From: Acanthococcus lagerstroemiae
Taxonomy: Eukaryota > Arthropoda > Insecta > Hemiptera > Eriococcidae
Direction of reading: 5' to 3'
Assembly: GCA_031841125.1 (NCBI GenBank)
Contig: CM063114.1
Span: forward strand, 26,419,266 to 26,483,265
Length of the DNA: 64,000 nt
Below the pieces are notes generated by a model, which was not told the DNA's origin, made no database searches, and saw only the letters and a program-made list of their open reading frames with translations. Positions 33,860-44,967 of the stretch are shown here, piece after piece; position 1 is the stretch's first letter; each line of letters opens with the position of its first letter. A program made the position numbers and the translations under genes.

Positions 33860-35060
33860 GTCACTTCCCAGCTCAACACTACAAATGTTGAATTGGATGT
33901 GGTTGACTCTGATACAGAATTCAATACAAAAGTTCAGTTACCGCACTAACAGTGACTTTTGAATACAATTCTATATCAAAGTCGATGCACATTCCGATCC
34001 AAAAGTCGATGTCGACATGGTGACTCGAGTTTGGCATCAAATTCTGTATCAAATTCAGTCACAATGGTGTGTCGACATTTGTTTCAAAGCAGTTTGTATA
34101 AAGATTGATTCTTTTGTCAAACCTTGTCACTTTTTTGACGCTGTGTGATCAAATTTGACACAATTCAATACAAAAGTTCAGTTAGCACACCGACATCGAC
34201 TTTTGGATAGAATTCTATATCAAAGTTGATGCACAGTTTGATCCAGAAGTCAATGTTGATACAGTGACTCTAGCTCGGCATCAAATTCTGTATCAAATTC
34301 GATTGCACTGTTGTGTTGACATTCGTTTTGAAGCAGTTGGTTACAAAAATTGATTTTTTTGTCAAACGCTGTCACGTTTTCGATATAGTGTAATCAAATT
34401 TGACATAGTTCAATACAAAAGTTCAGTTACCGCACCAGCATCAACTTTTGAATAGAATTGTACATCAATGTTGGTGCACATTTCAATCCAAAAGTCGATG
34501 TCAACGCGGTGACTCGAGCTCGGCATCAAATTCTGTATCAAATTCGATCACAATGATGTGTCGACATTTGTTTTGAACGAGTTTGTACAAAAATTGATTC
34601 TTTTGTCAAACTTTGTCACTTTTTCAACACGGTGGCATCAAATTTGACATAGTTCAATACAAAAGTTCAGTTACTGCACCAACATTAACTTTTGAATAGA
34701 ATTGTACATCAGAGTTGTTGCACATTTCAATCCAAAAGTCGGTGTCAACGCGGTGACTCGAGCTCGGCATCAAATTCTGTATTAAATTCAATCACAAGTG
34801 TTGAAATTCGTTTTGAAGCATTGGTACAAAGATTGATTCTTTTGTCAAATTTTGTCACTTTTTTGACGCTGTGTGATCGAATTTGACACAATTCAATACA
34901 AAAGTTTAGTCAGCACACTGACATCAACTTTTGGATAGAATTCTATATCAAAGTTGATGCACAGTTTGATCCAAAATTTGATCTTAACATGGTAACTCGG
35001 ATTCTGTTGGGAATTTGATCACAGTGTCGTGTTGAAGAGTGACGGATTTGACGTGTCGAC
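33860..35060 (+). repeat. 244-bp tandem repeat, about five copies
   Basis: GCATCAAATTCTGTATCAAA starts at 34034, 34278 and 34523, with a variant at 34767, giving spacing of 244-245 bases. Each unit also has CAATACAAAAGTTCAGTTA, TCAAAGTTGATGCACA and GTGACTCGAGCTC. The same family occurs in scattered form at 11.7-12.2 kb. Confidence 0.9.
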
Positions 35061-37655
35061 ATTTGAGGGTTATTGAAGCAGCAAAGACGTCAAAATTGTG
35101 TGACTTAAGAATGATAGTCTCTTTTTAAGATCATAGATCTTCCCGCATTTATTGCATCACAGGATGCTACCATCATTTGATAAGGCGTTTTAGCTGCAGG
35201 TAACTTTAGGCACAACACTGGACATTCTTTCTTGTTTGGGATGTTATCGTTATCGAAGCTTCTATAACATTGCCGAAGTAAGTTGTAGTAATGGCCCGGG
35301 GGATACGCAGCGATGATGTCGAGATATCTTAATGTAGGCTTGGTCCCAAGGCGGTGACAATTTCGCCATTTGTGTGGTATATTATCGCAGCCGTTGGTTG
35401 ATTGCTGCTACAAGACGAAGAGTCATCCAGGATCGAGTGGAACGCGCATTCGACACGAGGACACGGTCGATTATGGAGATTCGAGAGACAGCCACAGAGC
35501 TTCGATGCTGGAACTTTTTGTGTATGAGTGTATACGCAGCGGTAAAATATGACCGATCTTATACAATGGTATAATTGAGATATAAGAAGGAACTGTACGG
35601 GCACGTAGTTCTGTATAGCAAGGGGGAAAAAACGGTGTGTTCTACTTCCGAAAAAGAGATCTCCATTATTCATAGTCGTATCGAAAATCGTTATCTGATC
35701 GAGATGGCCTACGCGGCCGCTGGAATCGTCCGAAAACGGTGACAGGTTCTAGGTAGCTCTTGGTCTCCCGGCGAGACCGATTTATTGTCTACATGGAAAT
35801 TTTTACCTTTGTCAGGGTCAGACGCGGGCGATATCGTGTCCGTTGGCTCGTGGAATAGGTAATTGTCGCGAATTTCCGTTTGGGGGAGGGCAGGGAGGAG
35901 ATGTCGCAGGAGTCGTTTTTCCAGCAGCCGGCGTGTTATCGAAGGTTTTCTGGAGTGCGTGTACGTAATGGGTTGCGAGTTGAGTGGGTGCCATCTATCA
36001 ACAGAAGAAAAAAAAAACGAGAGCAGGGAGCATAGACACTTCGGGAATGGTTTTCCACGGCGCCGAGAACTCGAGAGATTTTTGTCGAGGTCATTTTTCA
36101 GCAAACGGCCACGGCGAGAATGTCGCCCGTAGTTTTGGCGTTTTTAATTTCTGAACTGACGCGATAATTTACGAGCCAGATTTTCGAACTCGGGTGACAA
36201 TCATCAGTTTCTGCAATAGTTTTTTTTGTGTTTTTTTTTTTTTTTTCATTTTGAATTTATCTTTCAACCCTAATGTATTTTATCGTTTTTCGCAGTCACC
36301 CTTTCCTTCTTTTTCGTTGTTGTTGGTTTCTCTCTCTCTCTCTCGCTATTCCTATGTTGTGTTTTCGGTTGAGTGACCAATGGTGGATGATAGATGATGG
36401 TTTGGAAAAATTAATAGACACCGTGTTAGATCTGCGTGTGTTGAAAAAATTGGAGAAAAAAAATGTTACAAAAGTGGGTATATAAGCTGCGAGGTAAATA
36501 CCTCGAGGGTTTTTTCTCTTTCTTTCTTTCTCTCTCTCTCTCTCGGTGCACCTCGTGATACGTTAACTCGTGATGGATGGAATTCGGTTTTAATGGAGTT
36601 GACGCGCCAATGCGAACCCGAGATTAATGTTATCGACTAGAATGGTGTACAAATATGGTCCGAAAATGGTGATTTAAAATAGTGTAGGCTTGAAAGCGAT
36701 GATGGCGGATTCAGTTTTCTGTGTACTACTCGGGGATATTATAGATGGGGATCGAAAATATGAAAAATCTTATCCTGCTCAATTTACTAGAAGCGATCGG
36801 TACTCATTGATCGTTTAAGAATCTGTCTGCATACTTTGATTAGAATTCACCACCCTAACCCTCCCGCGGTTTCTTCACTGAGAAAACATTTTCTTTATTA
36901 AAGAAACAGAAGAAAAAAAAGGGAAACTGCATCGCAGTGAAAAACTTTCACATCTTCAGTCTTTTCATATCTTGTTAACTATTTCTTTATTTTTTCGCCC
37001 GTCTTTACAAAAGATTTACGACTTCGTATTTCGTTGTGTTTTTTTTTCTTCTTTCCAGCTACACGCTAGGTATTTTTTCCTCTTCCTTGTTTGACTATTA
37101 TAGCGAGAAATTTCAGATTTTTTCGAATCAGTTTCACATAATATTATTTGCTCGTATTAGCGACGTGCATATCAAAGATTTTGTAGAGTTGTATGTCGCA
37201 GTGGGAGAGTGTTTTTTGCACCTTTTTTTTTCCTTCTTCTTCTTCTTCTTATTTTGGCTTCCTTTCTTTCTTCTATGACCAGCAGGAATGTTCTGCTTTC
37301 GAATTTCTAATTCGAGCGTCGAGTATTCCAGTCGAGCAAGCAGTGCAGTTTCATCGATGGTGTTCTAGACGTGGTCGTATGCCCTCGGAGTTGAATCTCG
37401 AATACATACGGAGTACAATTCGCGATAATTTTTGTAAAAATAGAGTGAACCAAGATAGAACGATATATCAAGTCGGTTGACAGAGACTAGGATGGAGAGA
37501 TGTAAAGTAAGAGCAGTTATATAATATTCATTCATTTTCTCATTTTTGATACTGGTCAGTAGAAATAGTTTTCTCATCAAAGCTGGAGGAAGAGAGGATG
37601 ATCAACTGGAAATGCTCGTCATTCCACGTGGTGACTTAATCGAGCAATCAAGATC
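35061..37655. other. Intron; CpG-rich repeat-free block at 35.27-36.18 kb
   Basis: About 35270-36180 looks like unique CpG-bearing sequence with frames open on both strands but no recognisable protein. CT-rich microsatellites lie at 36329-36345 and 36511-36544, and (TTC)n near 37228-37250. A candidate region for enhancers, by position only. Confidence 0.3.
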
Positions 37656-39100
37656 GGATTTAAACATTGAAGAAGTCCCCCCCCCCCTTGGCAAGAATAA
37701 AACTCAGACGTCAAGAGTAAAATAGTATGTATGTGGGTACCTATTTAACAAGGGTATAGATAGCTTCATTATAAGGGAGAGTGGGGGTCTCACCATTTTT
37801 TCCATCTGTTCTACCTAACCTGTTACACCCTCCTCCTTGATTTACTTTACATAATTCCTGAAAAATCAGAGGAGGTCCAAACCCTTTTGGCGGAAAAAAA
37901 TTTAAATGTTAAGGCTAAAATAATATTATGTGGAGACCTATTTAACAAAGACATAGTTTGCTCCGTAGGGGAGGGCGGTTTAAACATTTCTTTATCTGTC
38001 CTGTGTGAACCTTTGCTCCCTCCCCCTTGATTTACTTTACATAACTCCCGAAAAACTTTTTTTTTTTTTTTGCAGAGGGGGTTAAGATCCTTTTGGCCGA
38101 AAAAAAATCAAAACATCAAGGCTAAAATAATATTATGTGGATACCTATTTAACAAAGGCATAGACAGCTCCATAGGGGAGGGCTGGTCGGGACATTTTTT
38201 ATCTGTCCTACCTGACCCTTTACACCCTCTCCCTTGATTTACTTTACATGAATAACTTCTGAAAAACGTGTTTTTTTTTGCAGAGGGGGTCAAGATCCTT
38301 TTGGCAGAAAAAAAATCAAAACATCAAGGCTAAAATAATATTATGTGGATACCTATTTAACAAAGGCATAGACAGCTCCATAGGGGAGGGCTGGTCGGAA
38401 CATTTTTATCTGTCCTACCTGACCCTTTACACCCTCCCCTTTGATTTACTTTACATAAATAACTTCTGAAAAACGTGTTGTTTTTTTTTTTGCAGAGGGG
38501 GTCCAGATCCTTCTGGCAGAAAAATAAATAAAACTACCCCCTTGATTTACTTTACATAACTCCTCAAAAACCATATTCCTTCTTGCTAAGAGGGGTTTCC
38601 TGTGCAAATTTTTTACTTTCCTGTGCTATTATATATTCCCCCCAAATTATAACTAGAGTTTTGTTCCGACAGTATACGCAGTTCCAAGAAAATTGGTACA
38701 CAAGAGGCTAAAACTCTTTGAAATTTTGATCATCTTAGGTCACTTTTTCAATTTTTTGAGGAAAAGTTTGAGTGGCCACCCAGCGTTTTCAATTTTGATT
38801 GGACCAATTTCAAGGCTCTAGTTCCCTACTAGGTTTGGTGTTGAGAGCATTTTTGTTTTTTCTAAATTTATTTGAAGTCCTGCTTTTTGGTCATGAGGGG
38901 TCCAGATCCTTCTGACAGAAGAAAATTCAAACGGCAAGGCTAAAATAATATGTGGATACTCATGTAACAAAGGCATAGACAGCTCCGTAGGGGAGAGAGG
39001 GTCTGAACATTTTCTATCTGTCCTACCTGACCCGTTACACCCTCCTCCCTTGATCTGCCTCACGTAACTCCTGAAAGAAGCCTTTTTTTTCATTCTAGGG
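37656..39100 (+). repeat. About 207-bp tandem repeat, four to five copies plus fragments
   Basis: Units contain ATTATGTGGATACCTATTTA, ACAAAGGCATAGACAGCTCC, ATAGGGGAGGG, ATCTGTCCTACCTGACCC, CTTGATTTACTTTACATAA and a T run before GCAGAGGGGG. The spacing is 207-208 bases where measured (GGCTGGTCGG at 38181 and 38389). Partial copies lie at 38484-38570 and 38895-39085. Confidence 0.85.
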
Positions 39101-39326
39101 GGCCCAGCCCCCAGGACCTTCCCCTTATCTACGCGCTTGCTACTTAAAGAAAACACTTTTTATTAGTTGGTAATGGTACCTATTGGTAATGTTTCAGAAT
39201 CTATAATTTTCAGAGGGGGGGGGGGTGTTTTGATAGTCAGCATTTTTCGTGCATGAGTGACGATTGGCGAACGATAAACAATTTGTGCTTTTATTTACAT
39301 ATTTTTTACTTTTTTCATGCGGCAGG

Positions 39327-39480
39327 TGCTCTGGGCCCCGGCCCCATGGGTGCACTCCGAAATCAGGACCTCAACGTAATCAAACATACGCGTCGCTGGA
39401 ACCCGAAAATTCCGTGGCTGAAGGACGTCCAATCAGGATCGGAGACTATTATCAAAGTACCTCCAGTCTCCTGTGGATAA
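39327..39480 (+). other. Candidate cryptic/alternative terminal exon of Antp
   Basis: A pyrimidine-rich tract and ATGCGGCAG end just before 39327. Joined to the phase-1 G of the Antp exon, the frame would read G-ALGPGPMGALRNQDLNVIK and on for about 50 codons to TAA at 39478-39480. The segment is richer in GC than its surroundings and lacks any homeodomain. Nothing shows that it is used. Confidence 0.25.
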
Positions 39481-39539
39481 CGGGGTGGCTGGGTGGCTGT
39501 TAGGGGGATAGGAATCCATCACCGAAATTTTTATTTCAT

Positions 39540-40200
39540 GTTTGAATACAAAGCAGCGTTGAGAAGTCTGAGTAAGTCCAAATTAAATCTAAATTAATCT
39601 TCACAACGTCTGAATAGTTCCTGATATTTAAACCTGAATGAGTCTTAATAGAGTTTAAGGTCACAGAGTCATAACCAGTCTTGATGAGTTCTAGGGGCGT
39701 CACAACCTTATACTGTGAGTGAGTGTTCGGAGCATGGGTCGATGTCTAAAAAAAGAAATAACAGATTTATATTAAAACGTTATCCTTCGCTGGAGGTGCC
39801 CTAGCATCCTTGAACCACCCCCGCCGTTTTTACGCTCCTGATCCCGATGATTGTAATCGTTGTTTCAAGAATCAGAACGAAGCGACAGGTCGAGTTTGTA
39901 CAAAGACTGCACATAAGAAGTAGAAGGTCTACTCAACTGATTCTAAATTTGACTTCAGTGGATTTCGACAGGGTCCAAACTAGTTTCAAAGTTTTGATGA
40001 GTCTTGAAACAATCTTAAGCGAGTGTGAATGAGGCTTAAGATACTCTTAATTAGTTTGAATCGGTCTTAGCGAAGTCTGAATTATCTTAATCAGTCCTTA
40101 GTTTTGAAGTTGTAGGCCCTAAGGTAATCTGAATTAGTTCCAGTGAGGCTTATATAACCTCATCACTTGTTAATAAAGGCCTAACGAAAAGTCAAGTGTG
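39540..40200. repeat. GAGTCTTAA-type degenerate minisatellite
   Basis: Words such as CTGAATGAGTCTTAATAGAG, GTCTTGAAACAATCTTAAG and AATCAGTCCTTAG, in the style of 24.6-25.5 kb, interrupted at about 39740-39960. A further stretch is at 40880-41190. Confidence 0.5.
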
Positions 40201-40251
40201 AATTAGTTTCAAAATAATCCGAAATGAACCTGGTTTTCCTTCTCTTCTTTT

Positions 40252-40674
40252 CAGGGTGGCCACTTTTCTGGAAAAATTGGAAATCAGGGAAAAGACAGGG
40301 AATTTTTTCAGTCAGGGAATTAAAAAAGAAAAATACTTAATAAAATTACGTATAGTTTAGAACTACACGAGTATCATGGTTCTGTTTTCTTTGCTACTTG
40401 AATTACATACGAATAGTTATCCATATCAATCTGAATTTAAAAAATTTTCTTCGTTGGTTGGTACCTATGTTTGGTTCTATATAAGATTTTTGTTAACTGC
40501 CCATTGGTAAAAAATTACGGCACTAGAAGGAAACTGGAAACAAATTAAGTGACAACACTTATTAATGTATTTCCTACCAGCAGACTTACTCTTTGAGAAA
40601 AAATTGAGAAGTGGATCTGGAGAAATCAGGGAAAAGTCAGGGAAATTCATAATTGAAGAAAAGTGGCCACCCTG
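40252..40674. mobile_element. MITE with CAGGGTGGCCACTTTTC termini
   Basis: CAGGGTGGCCACTTTTC at 40252-40268 and GAAAAGTGGCCACCCTG ending at 40674 are perfect 17-bp inverted repeats. The subterminal AATCAGGGAAAAGACAGGG / AATCAGGGAAAAGTCAGGG are in direct orientation. The flanks are C/T-rich (CTTCTTTT and TCTTTTTT), so the target duplication is uncertain. It is 423 bp and noncoding. Confidence 0.85.
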
Positions 40675-41190
40675 TCTTTTTTTTTCATGTGCTTGGTAGC
40701 TGGAACTACCCTTTTTATTACTTCTACTGTTTTCTGATGATGAAAAGAGAACTCGATGAGAGAAGATAACCACGTCTACTAATCAGTTTTAGCTCCTTGA
40801 GAAGGAAAAATAGACAACATATTTATTTATGGTCAGAATGAGCTGCCGCTTTCCTTGGTTGTAGGAAAATCACTCACCTGAGACACCCTATAAGTTCTAA
40901 AAGTGTGTGAGAGTCTTGATGAGTCAGACCGAGTTCTGCCAGTGTCTGTACAAATCATGAATGAGGAAGAAATCGTTTCATCATAATCTTAATGTCTGTC
41001 ACGTCTTGACTGAGTCTCTATAATTCTTCATCGTTCTTACCTGTATCTGATTGAGTTTGAACGAGTTTGGAATTATCTTACAACCCCGGAAGTGCTTCTA
41101 ATTTCTGTTTTGAGTTATGAGTTTTAAAATAATCTAGTGATTCGTAAGGAGTCTGAGGGAGGCTGAGTGAGTTCTACCCGGAGTCTTAGA

Positions 41191-42400
41191 AATTGTGAGA
41201 AAGTCGAAGACCGGTTGCGAGAAAGTTTAACTTTGCACTTTCTAGAGGTACCCAGGTCTCCATGTTGAAATATTTCGAAGTTGTCGGCCTTTCAGTACCT
41301 TTATGAACGAACGGATCTGCTCGCAGTCTTCTTGAGCCGGAGTCTGCTATCCGATAAAGAGGCCTTCATGAGGAAGCAAGCAAATGTGGAGCTTCTTTCA
41401 GTGGCATCAGCTCGTACTCTCGTATTTAGCCGCTTGCCTCGCGTGTTTAGTGGTGAGCCCGAGGCCTGAGGGAGAGGCAAAGTACACTCGAAAATACGCG
41501 AACACGTTTTTATAATTATAGACGAATTACAGCGAACACGGTTACAAGTCCACGTAGACGTAGATGAGAAAATGCGTGTATACGAAGTTCCAGAGCCCGT
41601 GGGCCCCGGTCGTTGCGTTCCGTGGTCGTTTTTTGGACTCAAAATTTTGCGTACGTTTGGTTGTTTCCGACTATGACTCTATGCATTGTCGAGTTCATTA
41701 ACATGCGTGTTAATCGTTTAGCAATCGGAAATGTAAATGAGTTTGGCGAATAGGTGGGATGTTATCTGGTCGGCTCTTCGACTCGTTATTTCTCTGACGT
41801 TTTAATCAGATCGTGTCTCGGCGTATTGGGTATTTGTGGAGATGAGAAGGAACTGCGAGAAGATGACCGAGTCGAAGCGAGAGAGGAGAACAACTACAAG
41901 CGACGATAATATCGACGATGAGATTCTACATTGTAAACTTAAAATTATGTATAAGAAAGCATTTCCATGTCGAGAAAAAATATCAGTGCTCGATTGGGAA
42001 GAACATGTAAGAGCTCACGATTCGTGAATGGTGTGTAGATTTTCGTGTAATCGTTGGTCTGTGCGTTTACAATTTTAGTACCTTGTTCAAGTCAGCTATT
42101 TCGTATACACGTGATTGGTTTCACGTAATGATTGGATAGGTCGTTCGAAGTTCGATAATTTTACCTGCACACAGACATGTAACTTTGTTATCCCAAATAT
42201 TTCTCGTACAGCTAATTAAATTATCTACATTTCTAAACTACTTATACTTGTCTGAAAAAAAATATTTGAGACTGAAAATGCAACTTTGTGACACGGAATC
42301 GTATTGGGCCAATTGGGGTAAAACATGATCCCTCGAGGTAGGAAGTAAACTAGGTTCATCTCCGTTTCTTATGAAAACTATTCCGGGAATTAGGAACAGA
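41191..42400. other. Intron; CpG-richer unique stretch
   Basis: About 41200-42150 is repeat-poor, with a 113-codon minus frame and shorter plus frames, none with known domains. Possible noncoding regulatory DNA. Confidence 0.3.
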
Positions 42401-42409
42401 AATGGAATA

Positions 42410-42525
42410 ATTAGTTCACTTATTACCCTGTGTTCACTTTTTGCCCCAAGTGACCAGTCATTAGAAACAAAGAAGAATTTAGTTCACTTATTACCTCGCG
42501 GTTCACTTTTTGCCCTCACTGACCC
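42410..42525 (+). repeat. Short tandem duplication
   Basis: TTAGTTCACTTATTACC followed by GTTCACTTTTTGCCC and a TGACC word occurs twice, 66-68 bases apart. Confidence 0.7.
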
Positions 42526-42629
42526 TAAGTTTTGAATCAAAATAATAGAACATAAGGAACTTCTGGCGGTTGACTATCGACAAATGAGCTTTAGAGCTAC
42601 AGTATATGTGTGGAATTGAAAAAATGCAG

Positions 42630-42790
42630 TATTGTTAGGAATTGTCAGGAATCAGTAAGAAATGCAGGAACTGTTAGGAAATTACTAGAAATGTAAAAAA
42701 TTCAGGAAATGCGAGAATTGCCACATAGTGATGAGAAATGCAGGAATTATCAGGAAACGCAGGAAATATAGAAATCATCAGGAATTAACT
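42630..42790. repeat. GGAAATGCAGGAATT-type low-complexity repeat
   Basis: Loosely repeating AGGAAATGCAGGAA, AGGAATTATCAGGAA words with no fixed period. Confidence 0.55.
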
Positions 42791-42819
42791 TCTTTTTCCT
42801 CTTTTTCTTCTCCTTCAGG

Positions 42820-43008
42820 CACTGCATCCGATGCCGGACGTTGGCGGTCGTGGTTTCTGACGCGCGACTCTCCTGGGCAGGTTGGGTTAGAGTATTCCTT
42901 CTCGGTGCCGAAGAGTAGGCAGCCGCCATTCGCTTACTACCCACGTGTTTCACGACAGCTGTCTACAACACGCACACGCGTAGTATCAGTCTTTCTGATC
43001 TGGTGGTA
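42820..43008 (+). other. Second candidate cryptic exon in the Antp intron
   Basis: TTCTTTTTCCTC, TTTTTCTTCTCCTTCAG precedes 42820 and makes a very strong acceptor. In Antp phase 1 the frame reads G-TASDAGRWRSWFLTRDSPGQ and on for about 62 codons to TAA at 43007. CpG content rises sharply here. No homeodomain or known domain is seen, and use is unproven. Confidence 0.25.
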
Positions 43009-43394
43009 ACACGTCCTGTTGTAATGTACGGGAAGAGACAAGTATTCCATTCTGACACTTGATTATCTCAGTCTTCCAATGTCAATCGTTGGGAAAAGTG
43101 TTGATAATTGTCACACCCAGCTTGTGTAGCATATTGGGAGGCAGAGATCAAGTTGGCGTCTATCTTTTCATCATGATTATCATATATTCTTGTTGAACTC
43201 AATTTGGGGGCCAAGGTAGAAATTTATTCTAGAAGAATAGTTCGTTTGGAGGGAAGCTAAACTGGTTCCAGATATCGCCCTTGCCCCTAGTTTTATCAGA
43301 CATTATAGAAACGCTGGCTGTCTGATTTGGACATGGATATGTCTATTGACTGGCCCTCGTCCTATTTCCAACCGCCACCAATTCCGACTGACAC

Positions 43395-43651
43395 TGAAGG
43401 CCGCTTTATACTGGCTGTAGCTGTAAACGTATTCCCGTAACTTAAAACACAAAAAAGTTGAAACAACTATTTATATGTACTGCGACCATTTATACTGGAC
43501 TTAACCTGACGGTAACTTATGCCCGTAACGTGGAAGTTAAATCAAATCCAACTTCTACGGCTTATTCCTTGCTTATTCAAGGTTGGTTTATATTGGCCGT
43601 TAAGTTTAGGGGTTAAGTTACGGGCATACGGTCAGTATAAAACGGCCTTGA
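43395..43651. mobile_element. PIF/Harbinger-like MITE with TGA target duplication and natural empty site
   Basis: The element 43398-43648 starts AGGCCGCTTTATACTGGC and ends GTCAGTATAAAACGGCCT, with TGA on both sides (43395-43397 and 43649-43651). The host sequence is a copy of a repeat also present near 24040-24160, where CACTGAACCTCATTTCAG is uninterrupted (TGA at 24116-24118). That gives the empty site and confirms the boundaries. The interior holds several GGTTAAGTTACGGGC-like words in both orientations. Confidence 0.85.
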
Positions 43652-43718
43652 ACGTGACTCCAGTTCAATTTACAGCTCAGCTCACAAGTACAAATTTGTT
43701 AAATAATTTAGTTATGTA

Positions 43719-44720
43719 AGGTGTTAAGTGCATCCGTTAAAATTTTTATTAGTTCGTTCTCCACCCCGTCTGGTCCAGTCGCCTTCCCTTTCTTCAACGT
43801 TACTAATATCCTCCAAACTTCTTCGTTTGTAATTTCTGGCGTAATTTCTTCCTTGTTTTCTTCCCTCTCTTCTGTCCCTTTCTCATCCGTACCCCGTCCT
43901 AGCCTAGTCCCCTTTACTTTCCTTTTCCCGTATGTAGCTCCTTATAAACTTCCGGTGCCTCTCTTACTATTTCTTCCCTTTCAAAAAGTTTTTCGTCAGA
44001 TTTCTTCGCTTTTATGGCTGGGAATAGGTTTTGCCCTTGAGTAAGTGCTTTACGTACTTTCCTGATAGAGCTAGTCTCCTCGATTATTTCCCCTGTTGCA
44101 TCCTGATCGTACGTTCGTACATCTGTCCTCATCCCCTTCCTAATCAGTTTCCTCAATTCACATAGTTCTAAATCCTTGCTTCTGATCTCCGTTCGTTTAT
44201 ATTTACGAGCTTTATGGTTTCCTCACTGATTTTGTCATTTGTTGAAAGCCTGGCTTTCCTCTCCCCAATTAGTGTTACCACCAGGCCGTAGAGAGGAAAT
44301 TGGAGCCCGGGGGAAATTTTTTGTGGTTTTATTTTGCTTTGCTTCATAAAAATTGTGTTTTCGATTATTTTCATGTATTTTTTGCATTTTATGTATTTTT
44401 GGTGAGCCCCCTTCCAAGACGGGGGCCCGGGGGAAATGTCCCTCCTCTCCTCTCTCATCGGGCCTGATTGCCACCTCCTTGATGCAGTTCTTCATCCAAG
44501 CATATTCCTCTTGCAAACTGGGGCAATTTTCTGCTCTGATTTTCCCTAATTTCTTCCTCAAAATTTCGTTTGCCATGTCCGTCCGTACGCTGGTATGATC
44601 ACATTCCCCCATGTACCTCTTTTCCCATGAGAGCAATGTCCACTGTAGCTTTTGGTATTCTACGATCTCTTTTCTAATTTTGTTCTCTACCCAAGCCCTG
44701 GAATTCGCCCTTTCGAGCAT
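43719..44720 (-). pseudogene. Non-LTR retrotransposon remnant (endonuclease-RT linker and RT start)
   Basis: Minus strand, in order: WVENKIRKEIVEYQKLQWTL near 44690, then NDKISEETIKLVNINERRSE, LCELRKLIRKGMRTDVRTYD, SSIRKVRKALTQGQNLFPAI, KLFEREEIVREAPEVYKEL, and EVWRILVTLKKGKATGPDGV before NELIK near 43740. This series is the linker between endonuclease and reverse transcriptase plus the first RT block (GKA-GPDGV-NELIK) of LINE-type elements, perhaps RTE- or CR1-like. The RT catalytic motif and 3' part are absent. At least two frame changes, and an insertion of about 130-165 bases near 44285-44450, break it. The inserted part is bracketed by GCCCGGGGGAAAT at 44305-44317 and 44425-44437. Confidence 0.8.
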
Positions 44721-44813
44721 TACCTCAGAAACGTCGGGAAGGCTGTTAGGGCTGTCTTAGCCCTCTTCTCTTCTTGCTGGAAAACCGGCCTAGGTCGAAA
44801 TGTAGCGAGTTGC

Positions 44814-44884
44814 ATACGTGGGCTTGAACCCGGAACCTCCAGATTACGAGACTAGCGCGCTATCCACTCGGCCAACCAGACCCC
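44814..44884 (-). pseudogene. tRNA-like (Thr-CGT-like) pseudogene or SINE head
   Basis: On the minus strand, GTCTGGTTGGCCGAGTGG ATAGCGC is a good A-box/D-arm, CTCGTAA is an anticodon loop with CGT, and CCGGGTTCAAGCC is a B box. The T stem (CCGGG against CCACG) is broken, the anticodon stem has a mismatch, and the acceptor stem does not pair, so it should not make a working tRNA. It lies on the same strand directly upstream of the non-LTR remnant. Confidence 0.7.
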
Positions 44885-44967
44885 ATGATCTGAAGAGAAG
44901 CTAAATTTACTTAATACCTCATATTTTTTAACAACCCTTACATCCTTCATATGGAGATTGTCAATCA

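Noticed and set aside
44814..44884. Functional tRNA gene
   Set aside because: The T stem and acceptor stem do not pair, so it is annotated as tRNA-derived.
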